Source of the DNA: CAWJFJ01 sp963800065
GTDB taxonomy: Bacteria > Actinomycetota > Acidimicrobiia > Acidimicrobiales > UBA8190
Length of the DNA stretch: 64,000 nt
Assembly (NCBI GenBank): GCA_963800065.1
Contig: CAWCZO010000008.1
Span: 1-64,000, forward strand
Reading direction: 5' to 3'
The position numbers and the translations under genes are program-made. Each line of letters begins with the position of its first letter. Positions within the stretch are counted from its first letter, which is position 1. Under the pieces are notes generated by a model, which saw only the letters and a list, made by a program, of their open reading frames with translations, did not search any database and was not told the DNA's origin. Shown here piece after piece: positions 16,898-25,155 of this stretch.

Positions 16898-17404
16898 CTT
16901 GTGCCTTCCCTTGAGTCACGGGATCCCCGGAGGGCTCCAGGTGGGCTGTGGAATGCGGGCGCCCGTCGTCTGAGCATTCGTCTCGCGGAGCCGGCGCCGG
17001 GAAGGGCGGGCGGCCCTGGACATCTGACAGTCCGAACGAGGTGCGGACGGAGCAACCCGGGGCTATGCCGTGGGCGTCTCCTTCTGCCTCCGTGCTGAGC
17101 GCGGCTGTGGGCGAGGTGAGGTCATGGAGGGTCCCGGTCGGGTGGGAGCAGCTCGTCACCGGCGCGCTCGACGCGCCGGTCACCGACGAGACGGTCACGG
17201 TGGTCCACTGGCGCAGGCCGGTCAGGGCCCGGTCGGCAGCCTCCGCTGCTGCCGCATGGACTCCACCATCCGATGGTTCGGGTCGCAACCACCTTACCGC
17301 TTGTGCACGCCTTCGCAAGCCCACCCCGAGGCCGTGGAGGAACCGGGGCTCCCCGTGGGCGGCCGCCGTGTGCGGCGTACCAGGCCTATGACCTGGTCTT
17401 TTGC
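16898..17404 (-). promoter_or_regulatory. Long noncoding leader upstream of the Rpf-like gene; possible divergent c-di-AMP-type riboswitch
   Basis: About 507 bases without a credible gene lie between the surE stop and the Rpf-like start. On the minus strand the first part is rich in short inverted repeats (ACCAGG..CCTGGT at 17377-17395). Then, in order, come GGGGAGCC, GGGGTGGGC, GGTAAGG and GACCCGAACC (about 17357 to 17271). This order recalls the conserved blocks of ydaO/c-di-AMP riboswitches that control rpf genes in actinobacteria (GGGGAACC, GGGTGAATC, TAGGG, ACCCGAAYCC). However, the final GTCAGCTAACC block is absent and the others are inexact. Promoter elements are not obvious. Confidence 0.3.
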
Positions 17405-18343
17405 CTAAACGGCGGCGCTCCGGTCGCCCTCCGCGGCCTCCTCCGGCGCCGGACCCGGTCCGCAACCGGGGACCCCATAGAGGGCCGAGAGGGCCTGGCG
17501 GAGGGTCTCGTCGGCCTCGTCGCCCGCCTCCCGGACCCCGACCAGGGGGGTGAGCGAGGCGAAGTCGCGGGACAGTAGCCCGGCGTCGGTCTCGGGCCCG
17601 ACCACCGACCCCTGTCCGGGGGGGCCCAGGTCCAGGCGCAACGTCCCCGACGGCTCCGGGGGGAGTGACACGTGGGGGAGGGCACCGCCGTCACCGGTGT
17701 CGTGGACGGCGGACCGGATGGTGCCCCCCCGGGAGAGCCGACCGTGGCGGAGGCCGCGCAGATCGGCCATGGCCACATTGGGGACGTTCAGGTTGAGCGT
17801 GGTGCCCGCCGCAGCGTCGGACAGGACGGGGATCAGGCTGCCGGCCAGCGTGGCCGGTGTGTCCCAGGGGACGGGATCCGACCCCCAGCGGATCGACACC
17901 GCCAGGCAGCGCAGACCGAAATGGGCGGCCGTGAGGGCGGCCCCGATGGTCCCCGAGTGCAGAGCCGAGCGCCCCACGTTCACCCCGTGGTTGATGCCCG
18001 AGACGACGAGGTCGGGTCGGGCCCCGAAGCCGCCCACGCAGGCCAGGATGACGGCCAGGGCCGGCGGTCCGTCGATCCCGTAGGTGGGGACGCCGGCCAG
18101 CCCCTCGATCTCGAAGGTCTCGTAGTCGACGCCGTCGCGCGAGTGGACGGGGCCGACGGCGGCACCGGCCCCGCTGTAGTCGACCATGGGGGCCACCACC
18201 ACCATCTCGTGATCGTGGGCGGCGACCGCCCGGGCCAAGGCGGCGATGCCGGGGGCGCGCACGCCGTCGTCGTTGGTGACCAGGATGCGCAAACGTCCCT
18301 CCGCGGCGACCGTGGTGGCGGGCGCCGGTGTCGACTCCGCCAA
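17405..18343 (-). CDS. surE: SurE 5'/3'-nucleotidase (312 aa)
   Basis: Survival protein E, a metal-dependent nucleoside monophosphate phosphatase. Seen: RILVTNDDGVRAPGI with the Asp-Asp metal site (residues 19-33), VVVAPMVDYSGAG with the loop Ser, DLVVSGINHGVNVG (metal Asn) and ALHSGTIGAALTA. It is somewhat longer than typical SurE, with a divergent C-terminal part. The start appears to be a TTG at 18343, since no ATG or GTG is in frame before the first strand. An ATG at 18350 is in another frame. Upstream of the Rpf-like gene on the same strand, but the half-kilobase leader argues against simple co-transcription. Confidence 0.9.
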   Translation of the reverse strand: MAESTPAPATTVAAEGRLRILVTNDDGVRAPGIAALARAVAAHDHEMVVVAPMVDYSGAGAAVGPVHSRDGVDYETFEIEGLAGVPTYGIDGPPALAVILACVGGFGARPDLVVSGINHGVNVGRSALHSGTIGAALTAAHFGLRCLAVSIRWGSDPVPWDTPATLAGSLIPVLSDAAAGTTLNLNVPNVAMADLRGLRHGRLSRGGTIRSAVHDTGDGGALPHVSLPPEPSGTLRLDLGPPGQGSVVGPETDAGLLSRDFASLTPLVGVREAGDEADETLRQALSALYGVPGCGPGPAPEEAAEGDRSAAV

Positions 18344-18450
18344 CTACCATACCGGTGCCCGTTCCGGAAGACGGCAGTGCCGGCACCGCCGCCGCCGGTT
18401 GCCCGGACGCACCCACTCGCCATCACCATCGATCGCCTCGAGGCCGCCAG

Positions 18451-19386
18451 ATGCCTGCAGCACCCGTGACGGAGTTGTCGCCCGCGGGCGAACAGCACGA
18501 CATCGGACACGGCCGCCAGCAGGTGGTCGTCACCGAGGTGGGTGCCACTCTGCGCTCCTACACGATCGACGGCGTCCCCGTCATCGACGGCTTCGGCGTC
18601 ACCGACATGTGCAGTTCCGGTCGTGGCCAGGTGCTGGCTCCGTGGCCAAACCGCCTCGGCGACGGCCGCTACTCGATCGACGGGCGAACGGGACGCGCCG
18701 CCTGGGACGAACCGGGCCGGCGCAACGCCATCCACGGGCTGGTCCGATGGTTGCCCTGGCGCCTCCGGTCCCGGGCCCAGAACGTCGTGGTCCTCGGGTG
18801 CACGCTCTTCGCCCAGCCCGGCTTCCCGTGGTGTCTCGAGTTCGTCGTCGAGTACCGGCTCGGGCGCGACGGCTTGGTCGTCACCACCGGGGTCAGCAAC
18901 GCCGACGAGGTCCCGGCCCCGTTCGGACTGGGGTTCCACCCCTATCTCACCGTGGGCTCGCCCACCATCGACTCCGTCCGGCTCACACTGCCCGGACAGC
19001 GCTGCCTGGTCACCGACGAGCGGGGCCTGCCCACGGGGGACACCATCGTGGCCGGCAGTGAGCTCGACTTCACCTCGGGGCGCCGGATCGGACCGACGCA
19101 ACTCGACACCGCCTTCACCGAGCTGGCCCGTGACGTCCACGGCGTGGCCCGTGTCGATCTCGACGACATCGAGACGGGGCGTGGGGTGACGGTGTGGATG
19201 GACGACCGCTTCCGGTACGTGATGGCGTACACGGCGGACACCGTCGAACCGGCCGGGAGACGTCGGCAGTCGATCGCCATCGAGCCCATGACGTGCCCCC
19301 CCGACGCGCTCCGCTCGGGGACCGATCTGGTCCGGCTGGAGCCGGGGGCGTCCTGGCGCGCCACCTGGGGGATCTCGCCCCGCTGA
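18451..19386 (+). CDS. Aldose 1-epimerase (mutarotase) family protein (311 aa)
   Basis: Galactose-mutarotase-like beta-sandwich. The expected motifs are in order: VTEVGATLRSYTIDG, LAPWPNRLGDGRY, the first His in NAIHGLVRW (about 93), the second catalytic His in GLGFHPYL (about 165), and the catalytic Glu in SIAIEPMTCPPDA (about 275). It interconverts sugar anomers; the exact sugar is unknown. I chose ATG 18451. An upstream GTG in frame would add a His/Arg/Pro-rich stretch unlike the family. Divergent from surE with a ~110-base gap. Confidence 0.9.
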   Translation: MPAAPVTELSPAGEQHDIGHGRQQVVVTEVGATLRSYTIDGVPVIDGFGVTDMCSSGRGQVLAPWPNRLGDGRYSIDGRTGRAAWDEPGRRNAIHGLVRWLPWRLRSRAQNVVVLGCTLFAQPGFPWCLEFVVEYRLGRDGLVVTTGVSNADEVPAPFGLGFHPYLTVGSPTIDSVRLTLPGQRCLVTDERGLPTGDTIVAGSELDFTSGRRIGPTQLDTAFTELARDVHGVARVDLDDIETGRGVTVWMDDRFRYVMAYTADTVEPAGRRRQSIAIEPMTCPPDALRSGTDLVRLEPGASWRATWGISPR

Positions 19387-19393
19387 CGTCGGC

Positions 19394-19407
19394 GCCGGTC
19401 GACCGGC
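19394..19407. terminator. 14-bp palindrome between convergent genes
   Basis: GCCGGTCGACCGGC is a perfect inverted repeat in the 23-base gap between the aldose epimerase and the convergent GGDEF-EAL gene. It may act as a bidirectional hairpin; there is no T-tract. Confidence 0.3.
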
Positions 19408-19409
19408 GG

Positions 19410-22070
19410 TCAGGATGCGCTGATCACCTGGGTATCGGACCAGGAGCTCAGGTCGTCACGGGGGAACGGGGCCAGGCGGTCGACCGACAGTGGGCGCCCG
19501 AAGAGGAACCCCTGGGCGATATGGCAGCCCAGGGTGCGCAGGGCGTCCACCTGGTCGGGGGTCTCGACACCCTCGGCCACGCACAGAAGGCGCAAGGAGT
19601 CGGCCATCCCGATGACGGCGCGCACGATGGCTGTGTCCTCCTGGTTCTCACCGAGCCCGTCGACGAAGCTCCGGTCGATCTTGATCGTCTCGACGGGGAG
19701 ACGCTTGAGGTAGCTCAGTGACGAGTACCCGGTGCCGAAGTCGTCGATGCAGATGTGCATCCCCTGAGCCTTCAGGGTCTCGAGGACGGCGATGGCGTGT
19801 TCGGGATCGCGCATCACAGTGGTCTCGGTCACCTCGAGGAGGAGGCTGTCGCGATCGACCCGGGAGGCGTCGACGATCTCGAGCAGACGCGCGGCGAAGT
19901 TCCTCTCCACCAATTGCCGGGGCGAGACGTTGATGGACATCATCAACCGCCACGGCTCCTGGCCGGCTTCGTCGCGCCGTTCCCGCCAGACCACGGCTTG
20001 GCGGCACGCTTCGCCGATCACCCAGTACCCGAGGGGGACGATGAGCCCGGTGTCCTCGGCCAGATCGATGAACTCACCGGGGAGGAGCAGCCCACGGGTG
20101 GGATGGCGCCAACGGACGAGCGCCTCCACCCCCACCATCGTCGCCGTGTGGAGGTCGACGAAGGGCTGGTAGTGGAGCTCGAATTCGTCGCGTTCCAGGG
20201 CGCGATGCAGATCGTTGCCCGTCCGGAGGCGTCTGACCGTCCACGGGTCCTCTTCGAGGTCGTAGAGCTCGATCCCGCCCCGCCCCCGCTCCTTGGCCCG
20301 GTACATGGCGGCATCGGCGTTGCGCAGGAGGACGGCGGGCGTGTCGTGGCCCGTGGCGGACAGGGCGATGCCCACGCTGGCCGACACGAAGACCTCGCCC
20401 TCGTCGAGCTCGAAGGGTCGGGCCAGGTCGGCCAGGGTGCGTTCGGCCGCCTCGCGGGCGCTGCCGGCGTCGATGACGTCCTCGAAGAGGATGGTGAACT
20501 CGTCCCCGCCGAACCGGGCGACGGTGTCACCCGGACGCACCGAACCGCGGATCCTCCCGGCCACAGCCCGCAGCAGTTGGTCGCCGCCGTCGTGACCCAT
20601 GCTGTCGTTGATGAGCTTGAAGTGGTCGAGGTCGAGGAACATGACCGCCACGTGGCGGGAACCCCGCAACGATCGCGCCAAAGCCAGCTCGAGGCGATCG
20701 GCGAACAGCACGCGGTTGGGGAGGTCGGTCAGGGGGTCGTGGATGGCGGCGTGGGCCATCAACGCACTCATGGCCCGGCGCTCGGTGATGTCCTCGATCT
20801 GGCCGATGGCGTACAACGGGTTCCCGGAGGCGTCTCTCACGAAGCTGGCGCGCAGGGACGTCCACACGGCGTGACCGTCGGCGTGCAGGTACCGCTTCTC
20901 GATCTGGTAGTTGCTCACCTCGCCTGTCAGCAGAAGGGTCCTCCAGGACCGGCTGGCCTCCCGGTCGTCGGGATGGGTGAGGGTGTCCACCGACATCCCC
21001 GTCACTTCCTCGAGGTCGCGTCCCACGATCTGGCAGAAAGCCCGGTTGGCCTGCGTCACCAGGCCCTGGCGGCTGGCCAGGATCATGCCGATCGGAGCCT
21101 CGTCGAACGAGGTGCGGAACCTCTCCTCGGCGTCGCGCAGGGCCACCTCCGATGCCTTGCTATCGGTGATGTCGTGGAGGTTGGACACCACGCCGGCCAC
21201 GTCGGGGTCGTCGAGAAGATTGGTGATCGTCACGTCGAACCAGCGCCACGTGTGGTCGGCGGCCCGGACCCGCAGCTCCAGTGAGAGCGGCTCCCCGGCG
21301 TCGAGCTTGGCGGCGGCGAAGATGTCGCCCACCCTCTTCATGTCGTCGGGGTGGACAAGGTCGCCCCCGGTCAGGGAGAAGGCCTCACTCGGGTCGTAGC
21401 CGAGCTGGTCCTTGAACGACGGGCTCAAGAACGTGACCCGACCCTCGCCATCGGTGACGACGATCATGTCGGCGGCGTGCTGGACGAGGGCCTTGAACCG
21501 GCGTTCGGTCCGTTCCCGGGCGGCGAAGACCCACTCGAGGAGTTTGATGGTGAAGACGATCCCGAGCGCCGCCAGGACGGCCAGGCCATGGACGAAGGGT
21601 TGGGCCACCAGGGTGGGGGCGATCCCGGTGGCGATGGCCACCTGGCCGATGCCGATGAACAGGACGCTGAAGACCATGGCCGGACGAGCCACCCGGGAGC
21701 CGAGGTTGCGCATGCAGTCGGCCACCCCGAACAGAAGGCCGAGGGCCAAGGTGGGACCCCAGCCCACCGAGTAGATCACGATCGTGATGGCGGCCAGGAC
21801 CGTCCCCACACGGAACTGCAGACGCCATCCCGCCACCGAGGGTTCGGGCCACAGCGCCGCTTCGAGCACGGTGAGGAGGTAGCAGCCGCCGACCAGCAGG
21901 GCGATGACCCCGACGGGGAGGTCGGCGATGAAGTGCTTGGACCGGAACAGGGTGAAGACGACCACCACGATGGGGACGGCGAGAATGGTGGGGTCGAGCA
22001 GACGACGGCCCAGGCGTCGGGGGAATCCGGGCACGACGGGCAGCGTCGTCTCCCCCGGTTGTCGATCCAT
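19410..22070 (-). CDS. Membrane PAS-PAS-GGDEF-EAL c-di-GMP signalling protein (886 aa)
   Basis: An N-terminal integral membrane sensor of about five or six hydrophobic segments (first ~185 residues, e.g. PTILAVPIVVVVFTLF, GVIALLVGGCYLL) precedes two PAS domains (about 195-310 and 320-440, ending NLHDITDSKASE and QIEDITERRAM). The GGDEF domain has an intact ARFGGDEF and an RxxD inhibitory site five residues before it (RPGD). The EAL domain has VGVEALVRWRHP, DDFGTGYSSLSYLK and the late Glu in VAEGVET. Both synthesis and hydrolysis of c-di-GMP are therefore chemically possible. ATG 22070 is chosen; a GTG at 22151 is in frame but adds unlikely sequence. The ligand of the membrane region is unknown. 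Confidence 0.92.
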   Translation of the reverse strand: MDRQPGETTLPVVPGFPRRLGRRLLDPTILAVPIVVVVFTLFRSKHFIADLPVGVIALLVGGCYLLTVLEAALWPEPSVAGWRLQFRVGTVLAAITIVIYSVGWGPTLALGLLFGVADCMRNLGSRVARPAMVFSVLFIGIGQVAIATGIAPTLVAQPFVHGLAVLAALGIVFTIKLLEWVFAARERTERRFKALVQHAADMIVVTDGEGRVTFLSPSFKDQLGYDPSEAFSLTGGDLVHPDDMKRVGDIFAAAKLDAGEPLSLELRVRAADHTWRWFDVTITNLLDDPDVAGVVSNLHDITDSKASEVALRDAEERFRTSFDEAPIGMILASRQGLVTQANRAFCQIVGRDLEEVTGMSVDTLTHPDDREASRSWRTLLLTGEVSNYQIEKRYLHADGHAVWTSLRASFVRDASGNPLYAIGQIEDITERRAMSALMAHAAIHDPLTDLPNRVLFADRLELALARSLRGSRHVAVMFLDLDHFKLINDSMGHDGGDQLLRAVAGRIRGSVRPGDTVARFGGDEFTILFEDVIDAGSAREAAERTLADLARPFELDEGEVFVSASVGIALSATGHDTPAVLLRNADAAMYRAKERGRGGIELYDLEEDPWTVRRLRTGNDLHRALERDEFELHYQPFVDLHTATMVGVEALVRWRHPTRGLLLPGEFIDLAEDTGLIVPLGYWVIGEACRQAVVWRERRDEAGQEPWRLMMSINVSPRQLVERNFAARLLEIVDASRVDRDSLLLEVTETTVMRDPEHAIAVLETLKAQGMHICIDDFGTGYSSLSYLKRLPVETIKIDRSFVDGLGENQEDTAIVRAVIGMADSLRLLCVAEGVETPDQVDALRTLGCHIAQGFLFGRPLSVDRLAPFPRDDLSSWSDTQVISAS

Positions 22071-22272
22071 GGGCCAGATATCGGCTGGTCGAGACCCCCC
22101 CTTGAGACGGTCCGGACCAGGACCGACGGCGTCCGAGCAGGGAGTCCTCACCGGACGGCGGGACTGAGGGCGGCGGGTCCCCTCCCCCCCCTTTTTTCAC
22201 CGGCGGCCGCCTGGTTAGCCTGCGGGTCTCCCCGGCACGGATGGCCCGTGTCGCGGCGATCAGAGGTGTCCC

Positions 22273-23253
22273 ATGCAGTACGTGAATCTGGGCCGGACGG
22301 GTCTGCGGGTGTCGCGGGTCTGTCTCGGCATGATGAGTTTCGGCAACGACAGCGACCGGCCCTGGGTTCTCGACGAGAACGCCGCCGAGCCCATCGTCCG
22401 GGCCGCCGTCGACGGTGGTGTCACCTTCTTCGACACGGCCGACACCTATTCCAACGGCGCCAGCGAGGTGGCCACCGGCCGTCTGGTGGGGAAGATGCTC
22501 ACCCGTGACGAAGTCGTCATCGCCACCAAGGTGTTCATGCCGGTGACCCCGGGCGAGAACGGCGGCGGCCTCTCGCGCAAGCACATCCTCTCCGGCATCG
22601 ACGCCTCCCTGCGGCGCCTGGGCATGGACTACGTGGACCTCTACCAGATCCACCGCTGGGACGGACGGACGCCGATCGAGGAGACCATGGGTGCCCTGCA
22701 CGACGTGGTCCGCGCCGGCAAGGCCCGGTACATCGGTGCCAGCAGCATGTTCGCCTGGCAGTTCGCCAAAGCCCAACACGCGGCGGACGACAACGGGTGG
22801 ACCCGTTTCGTCTCCATGCAACCGCATTACAACCTCCTCTACCGCGAGGAGGAACGCGAGATGATCCCGCAGTGTCTCGACCAGGGTGTCGCCGTCATCC
22901 CCTGGAGCCCCTTGGCCCGGGGTGTGCTGGCCGGCAACCGCACCAGGGAGGGCGGGAAGTTGACGACCCGCTCGGACACCGATCCCTTCACCGACTACCT
23001 CTACAGCCAGCCCACCGACTTCGATGTCGTGGACCGCGTGGTCGAGATCGCAGACGGCCACGGCGTCGCACCGGCCCAGGTGGCCCTGGCCTGGCTGCTC
23101 CGTCGCCCCGGCGTGACCGCTCCGATCGTGGGCGCCACCAAGCTCGGTCACCTGGAGGACGCGCTGGCGGCCGAAGAGCTCGTCCTGGGCGACGACGAGA
23201 TGGCTCGTCTCGAGGAGCCGTACGTCCCCCATCCCGTGCTCGGTCACTTTTGA
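22273..23253 (+). CDS. Aldo/keto reductase (326 aa)
   Basis: NADPH-dependent aldo/keto reductase with the AKR tetrad: Asp and Tyr in FFDTADTYSNG, Lys in VVIATKVFM, His in YQIHRWD. The cofactor end SPLARGVLAGN and GATKLGHLEDAL are present. The start MQYVNLGRTGLRVSRVCLGMMSFG resembles the YakC/Tas-like subgroup (AKR11/12-type). A GATCAGAGG sequence gives modest ribosome binding. Divergent from the GGDEF-EAL gene; a TAGCCT box at 22214 may serve it. Substrate unknown. Confidence 0.92.
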   Translation: MQYVNLGRTGLRVSRVCLGMMSFGNDSDRPWVLDENAAEPIVRAAVDGGVTFFDTADTYSNGASEVATGRLVGKMLTRDEVVIATKVFMPVTPGENGGGLSRKHILSGIDASLRRLGMDYVDLYQIHRWDGRTPIEETMGALHDVVRAGKARYIGASSMFAWQFAKAQHAADDNGWTRFVSMQPHYNLLYREEEREMIPQCLDQGVAVIPWSPLARGVLAGNRTREGGKLTTRSDTDPFTDYLYSQPTDFDVVDRVVEIADGHGVAPAQVALAWLLRRPGVTAPIVGATKLGHLEDALAAEELVLGDDEMARLEEPYVPHPVLGHF

Positions 23254-23360
23254 GCCAGGACCTGCCGGTCTCGGTCACCGGTCGGCGCCGCTAGCGTTGG
23301 CCGTCCCGTTCGTCTTTGAAGCAGACAATCCACGCCAGACCCACGACTCGAGGAGTGACC

Positions 23361-23717
23361 ATGACCGACTCTTCCACCAAGGGAATCAAGACCGTGCTGC
23401 ATCCTGTTTCCGATCTGGCCGCGGCCAAGCAGGTCTACACCGCCCTGCTCGGCGTGGCGCCGCAGTCCGACGAGTCCTACTACGTCGGCTACGAGGCCGC
23501 CGGCCAGCACATCGGGCTGGTGCCGACCGGTGGACCGCAGGTCATGTCCTCACCGGTGGCCTACTGGGAGGTGGCCGACATCGAGGCGAAGCTGGCCGAG
23601 GTGACCGCCGCCGGTGCCACCGTGAAGGATCCCCCGCGTAACGTCGGTGGTGGCCGCCTGGTGGCCAGCATCACCGACCCCGATGGCAACGTCCTCGGGC
23701 TCCTCCAGGACCCGTGA
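23361..23717 (+). CDS. VOC-superfamily (glyoxalase-like) protein (118 aa)
   Basis: Single vicinal-oxygen-chelate domain: TVLHPVSDLAAAKQVYTALLG opens the fold and ASITDPDGNVLGLLQDP closes it with the metal-ligand Glu replaced (Gly-Leu-Leu where a Glu is usual). It may bind a small molecule rather than catalyse. ATG 23361 has GAGGAG five to six bases upstream, which decides the start. An earlier in-frame ATG at 23316 lacks this. Convergent with the P450 gene, 13 bases apart. Confidence 0.9.
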   Translation: MTDSSTKGIKTVLHPVSDLAAAKQVYTALLGVAPQSDESYYVGYEAAGQHIGLVPTGGPQVMSSPVAYWEVADIEAKLAEVTAAGATVKDPPRNVGGGRLVASITDPDGNVLGLLQDP

Positions 23718-23730
23718 GTCCCAACAGGTC

Positions 23731-24963
23731 CTAGGTGTCGAAGAGCACCGGCACCGACGTGGGGGAGCGGAAGATCAGGCCGCGGATGTGGGGGTCGTCC
23801 CCGCCGGGGTCGAGCTGGAGCTCGGGCAGTCGGTCGAGCACCGCGTTGACGACGACCCGCGTCTCGAGACGGGCCAGATGCATCCCCAGGCACATGTGGG
23901 GACCGAAGGCGAAGGCGAGATGTTGCTGGGGTGTCCGGAAGATGTCGAAGGTGTCGGGACGCTCCCACCGTGTCTCGTCGTGGTTGGCGGACCCGAGGCA
24001 CGTCGTGATGTCGCCACCGGCGGGGATCGTCACACCGCTCAGCTCGACATCCTCCGTGGCCGTCCGATTGATCATCAGCAGCGGCGGCTCGAGCCTCAGC
24101 GCCTCTTCGATGGCCTGATCGAGAAGACCACGGTCGCCCGTGACGGCGGCCAGCTGGTCGGGGTGCGTGAGGAGGAGGAACAGGAGGTTTCCCGACGACC
24201 GGTACGTGGTCTCGGCACCGGCCGGGAGAAGGAGCAGGAGGAAGGAGTAGATGGCCTCGTCGGTCAGCTTCTCGCCGTCGATCTCGGCTGTGACGAGGTC
24301 GCTGATGACGTCCTGGCGCGGGGACCGTCGTCGTTGGGCCACGACGCCGGCGAAGTAGTTCTTGAGGCTCTCCGACGCCGCCAAACCCCGCTCGATATCG
24401 GCGCCGAGCCCGATCAGCTCGATGGACCACCGCTGGAATTGGGCGAAGTCCTCCTCGGGGAGTCCGAGAAGGCGGGCGATGACCCGGACGGGGAACTGGA
24501 AGGTGAGCTCCCGGACGAGCTCGGCCTGGCCGCGCCGGGCAAAGCGGTCGATGAGCTCGTTGCAGATGGGGCCGATCAATTCGAGTTCCCATCGCGCCAG
24601 CGACCTCTCCCGGAAGGCGTGGGCCACCAGGTTGCGGTGGAGGCGGTGCTCGGGATCGTCCATTCCGAGGATCATGTGCCCCATCACCAGGCCGATGGTG
24701 CTGTCGTATCCGGAGGAACTGAAAAGTTTCGCACTGCGGAGGATCCGCGAGCAGTCGTCGAAGCCGAACGCCGTCCACGACTCCGTGGGGGCCATGCCCT
24801 CGGGGAGCATGTCGGCACCCATCAGGCTCCCCTTCCACACCGGGGTCGTCGCCCTCTTCTCCGCCAGATCGGGATAGGGATCGCGGAGGTCCCCACCGAT
24901 GACGTCGTCGAACGCCTCGAACGGGTCGTAGTCGTCGGGCCCGGCCTGCCGCTGCTCAGTCAT
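23731..24963 (-). CDS. Cytochrome P450 (410 aa)
   Basis: Soluble class-I bacterial P450. The heme-thiolate signature FAFGPHMCLG places the axial Cys near residue 358. The I-helix oxygen-activation motif is LLPAGAETTYR, the K-helix ExxR is EEALR, and RWERPDTFDIFRTP is the usual PERF-like stretch. Such enzymes hydroxylate steroids, terpenes or xenobiotics with electrons from ferredoxin; no ferredoxin gene is adjacent. ATG 24963 follows GAGGAGG, whereas an in-frame start at 24999 does not. The sequence resembles the CYP125/142/124-neighbouring actinobacterial families only in general motifs, so no family number is given. Confidence 0.93.
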   Translation of the reverse strand: MTEQRQAGPDDYDPFEAFDDVIGGDLRDPYPDLAEKRATTPVWKGSLMGADMLPEGMAPTESWTAFGFDDCSRILRSAKLFSSSGYDSTIGLVMGHMILGMDDPEHRLHRNLVAHAFRERSLARWELELIGPICNELIDRFARRGQAELVRELTFQFPVRVIARLLGLPEEDFAQFQRWSIELIGLGADIERGLAASESLKNYFAGVVAQRRRSPRQDVISDLVTAEIDGEKLTDEAIYSFLLLLLPAGAETTYRSSGNLLFLLLTHPDQLAAVTGDRGLLDQAIEEALRLEPPLLMINRTATEDVELSGVTIPAGGDITTCLGSANHDETRWERPDTFDIFRTPQQHLAFAFGPHMCLGMHLARLETRVVVNAVLDRLPELQLDPGGDDPHIRGLIFRSPTSVPVLFDT

Positions 24964-25119
24964 GGCCCGCCTCCTCATGTCGTGCGACGACGCCACCACG
25001 GGCGACGCTACCCGGGACGACGATCGGCCCCGGGGCGCCGCGGTCGGCGTGTCGGAGCAATGACGCCGCTCCCGTGGACAGGAGGGCAGTCATCGCTCCG
25101 ATCTCCTCATTTGTGACAA

Positions 25120-25136
25120 TAGTGGTTATATCACTA
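25120..25136. promoter_or_regulatory. AT-rich inverted repeat TAGTG-N7-CACTA in the divergent P450/Vgb-like promoter
   Basis: TAGTG and CACTA flank GTTATAT in the 192-base gap between the divergent P450 and Vgb-like genes. The surrounding ATTTGTGAC ... ATCACTACTCTTCG is similar to the element at 12249-12278. This is a good place for an operator controlling one or both genes. Confidence 0.4.
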
Positions 25137-25155
25137 CTCTTCGTAGGATCGGACG

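Noticed and set aside
16898..17404. Firm annotation as a c-di-AMP riboswitch
   Set aside because: Block order is suggestive but sequences differ and the final conserved block is missing; left as a hypothesis.
14730..17465. Very long minus-strand open frame running opposite the FrsA-like hydrolase and through the Rpf-like gene and its leader
   Set aside because: It is a GC-rich out-of-phase frame with no family resemblance, while the genes in the other frames have clear motifs.
19755..21284. 509-codon plus-strand open frame opposite the GGDEF-EAL gene
   Set aside because: Antisense shadow; the minus strand carries intact GGDEF and EAL motifs.
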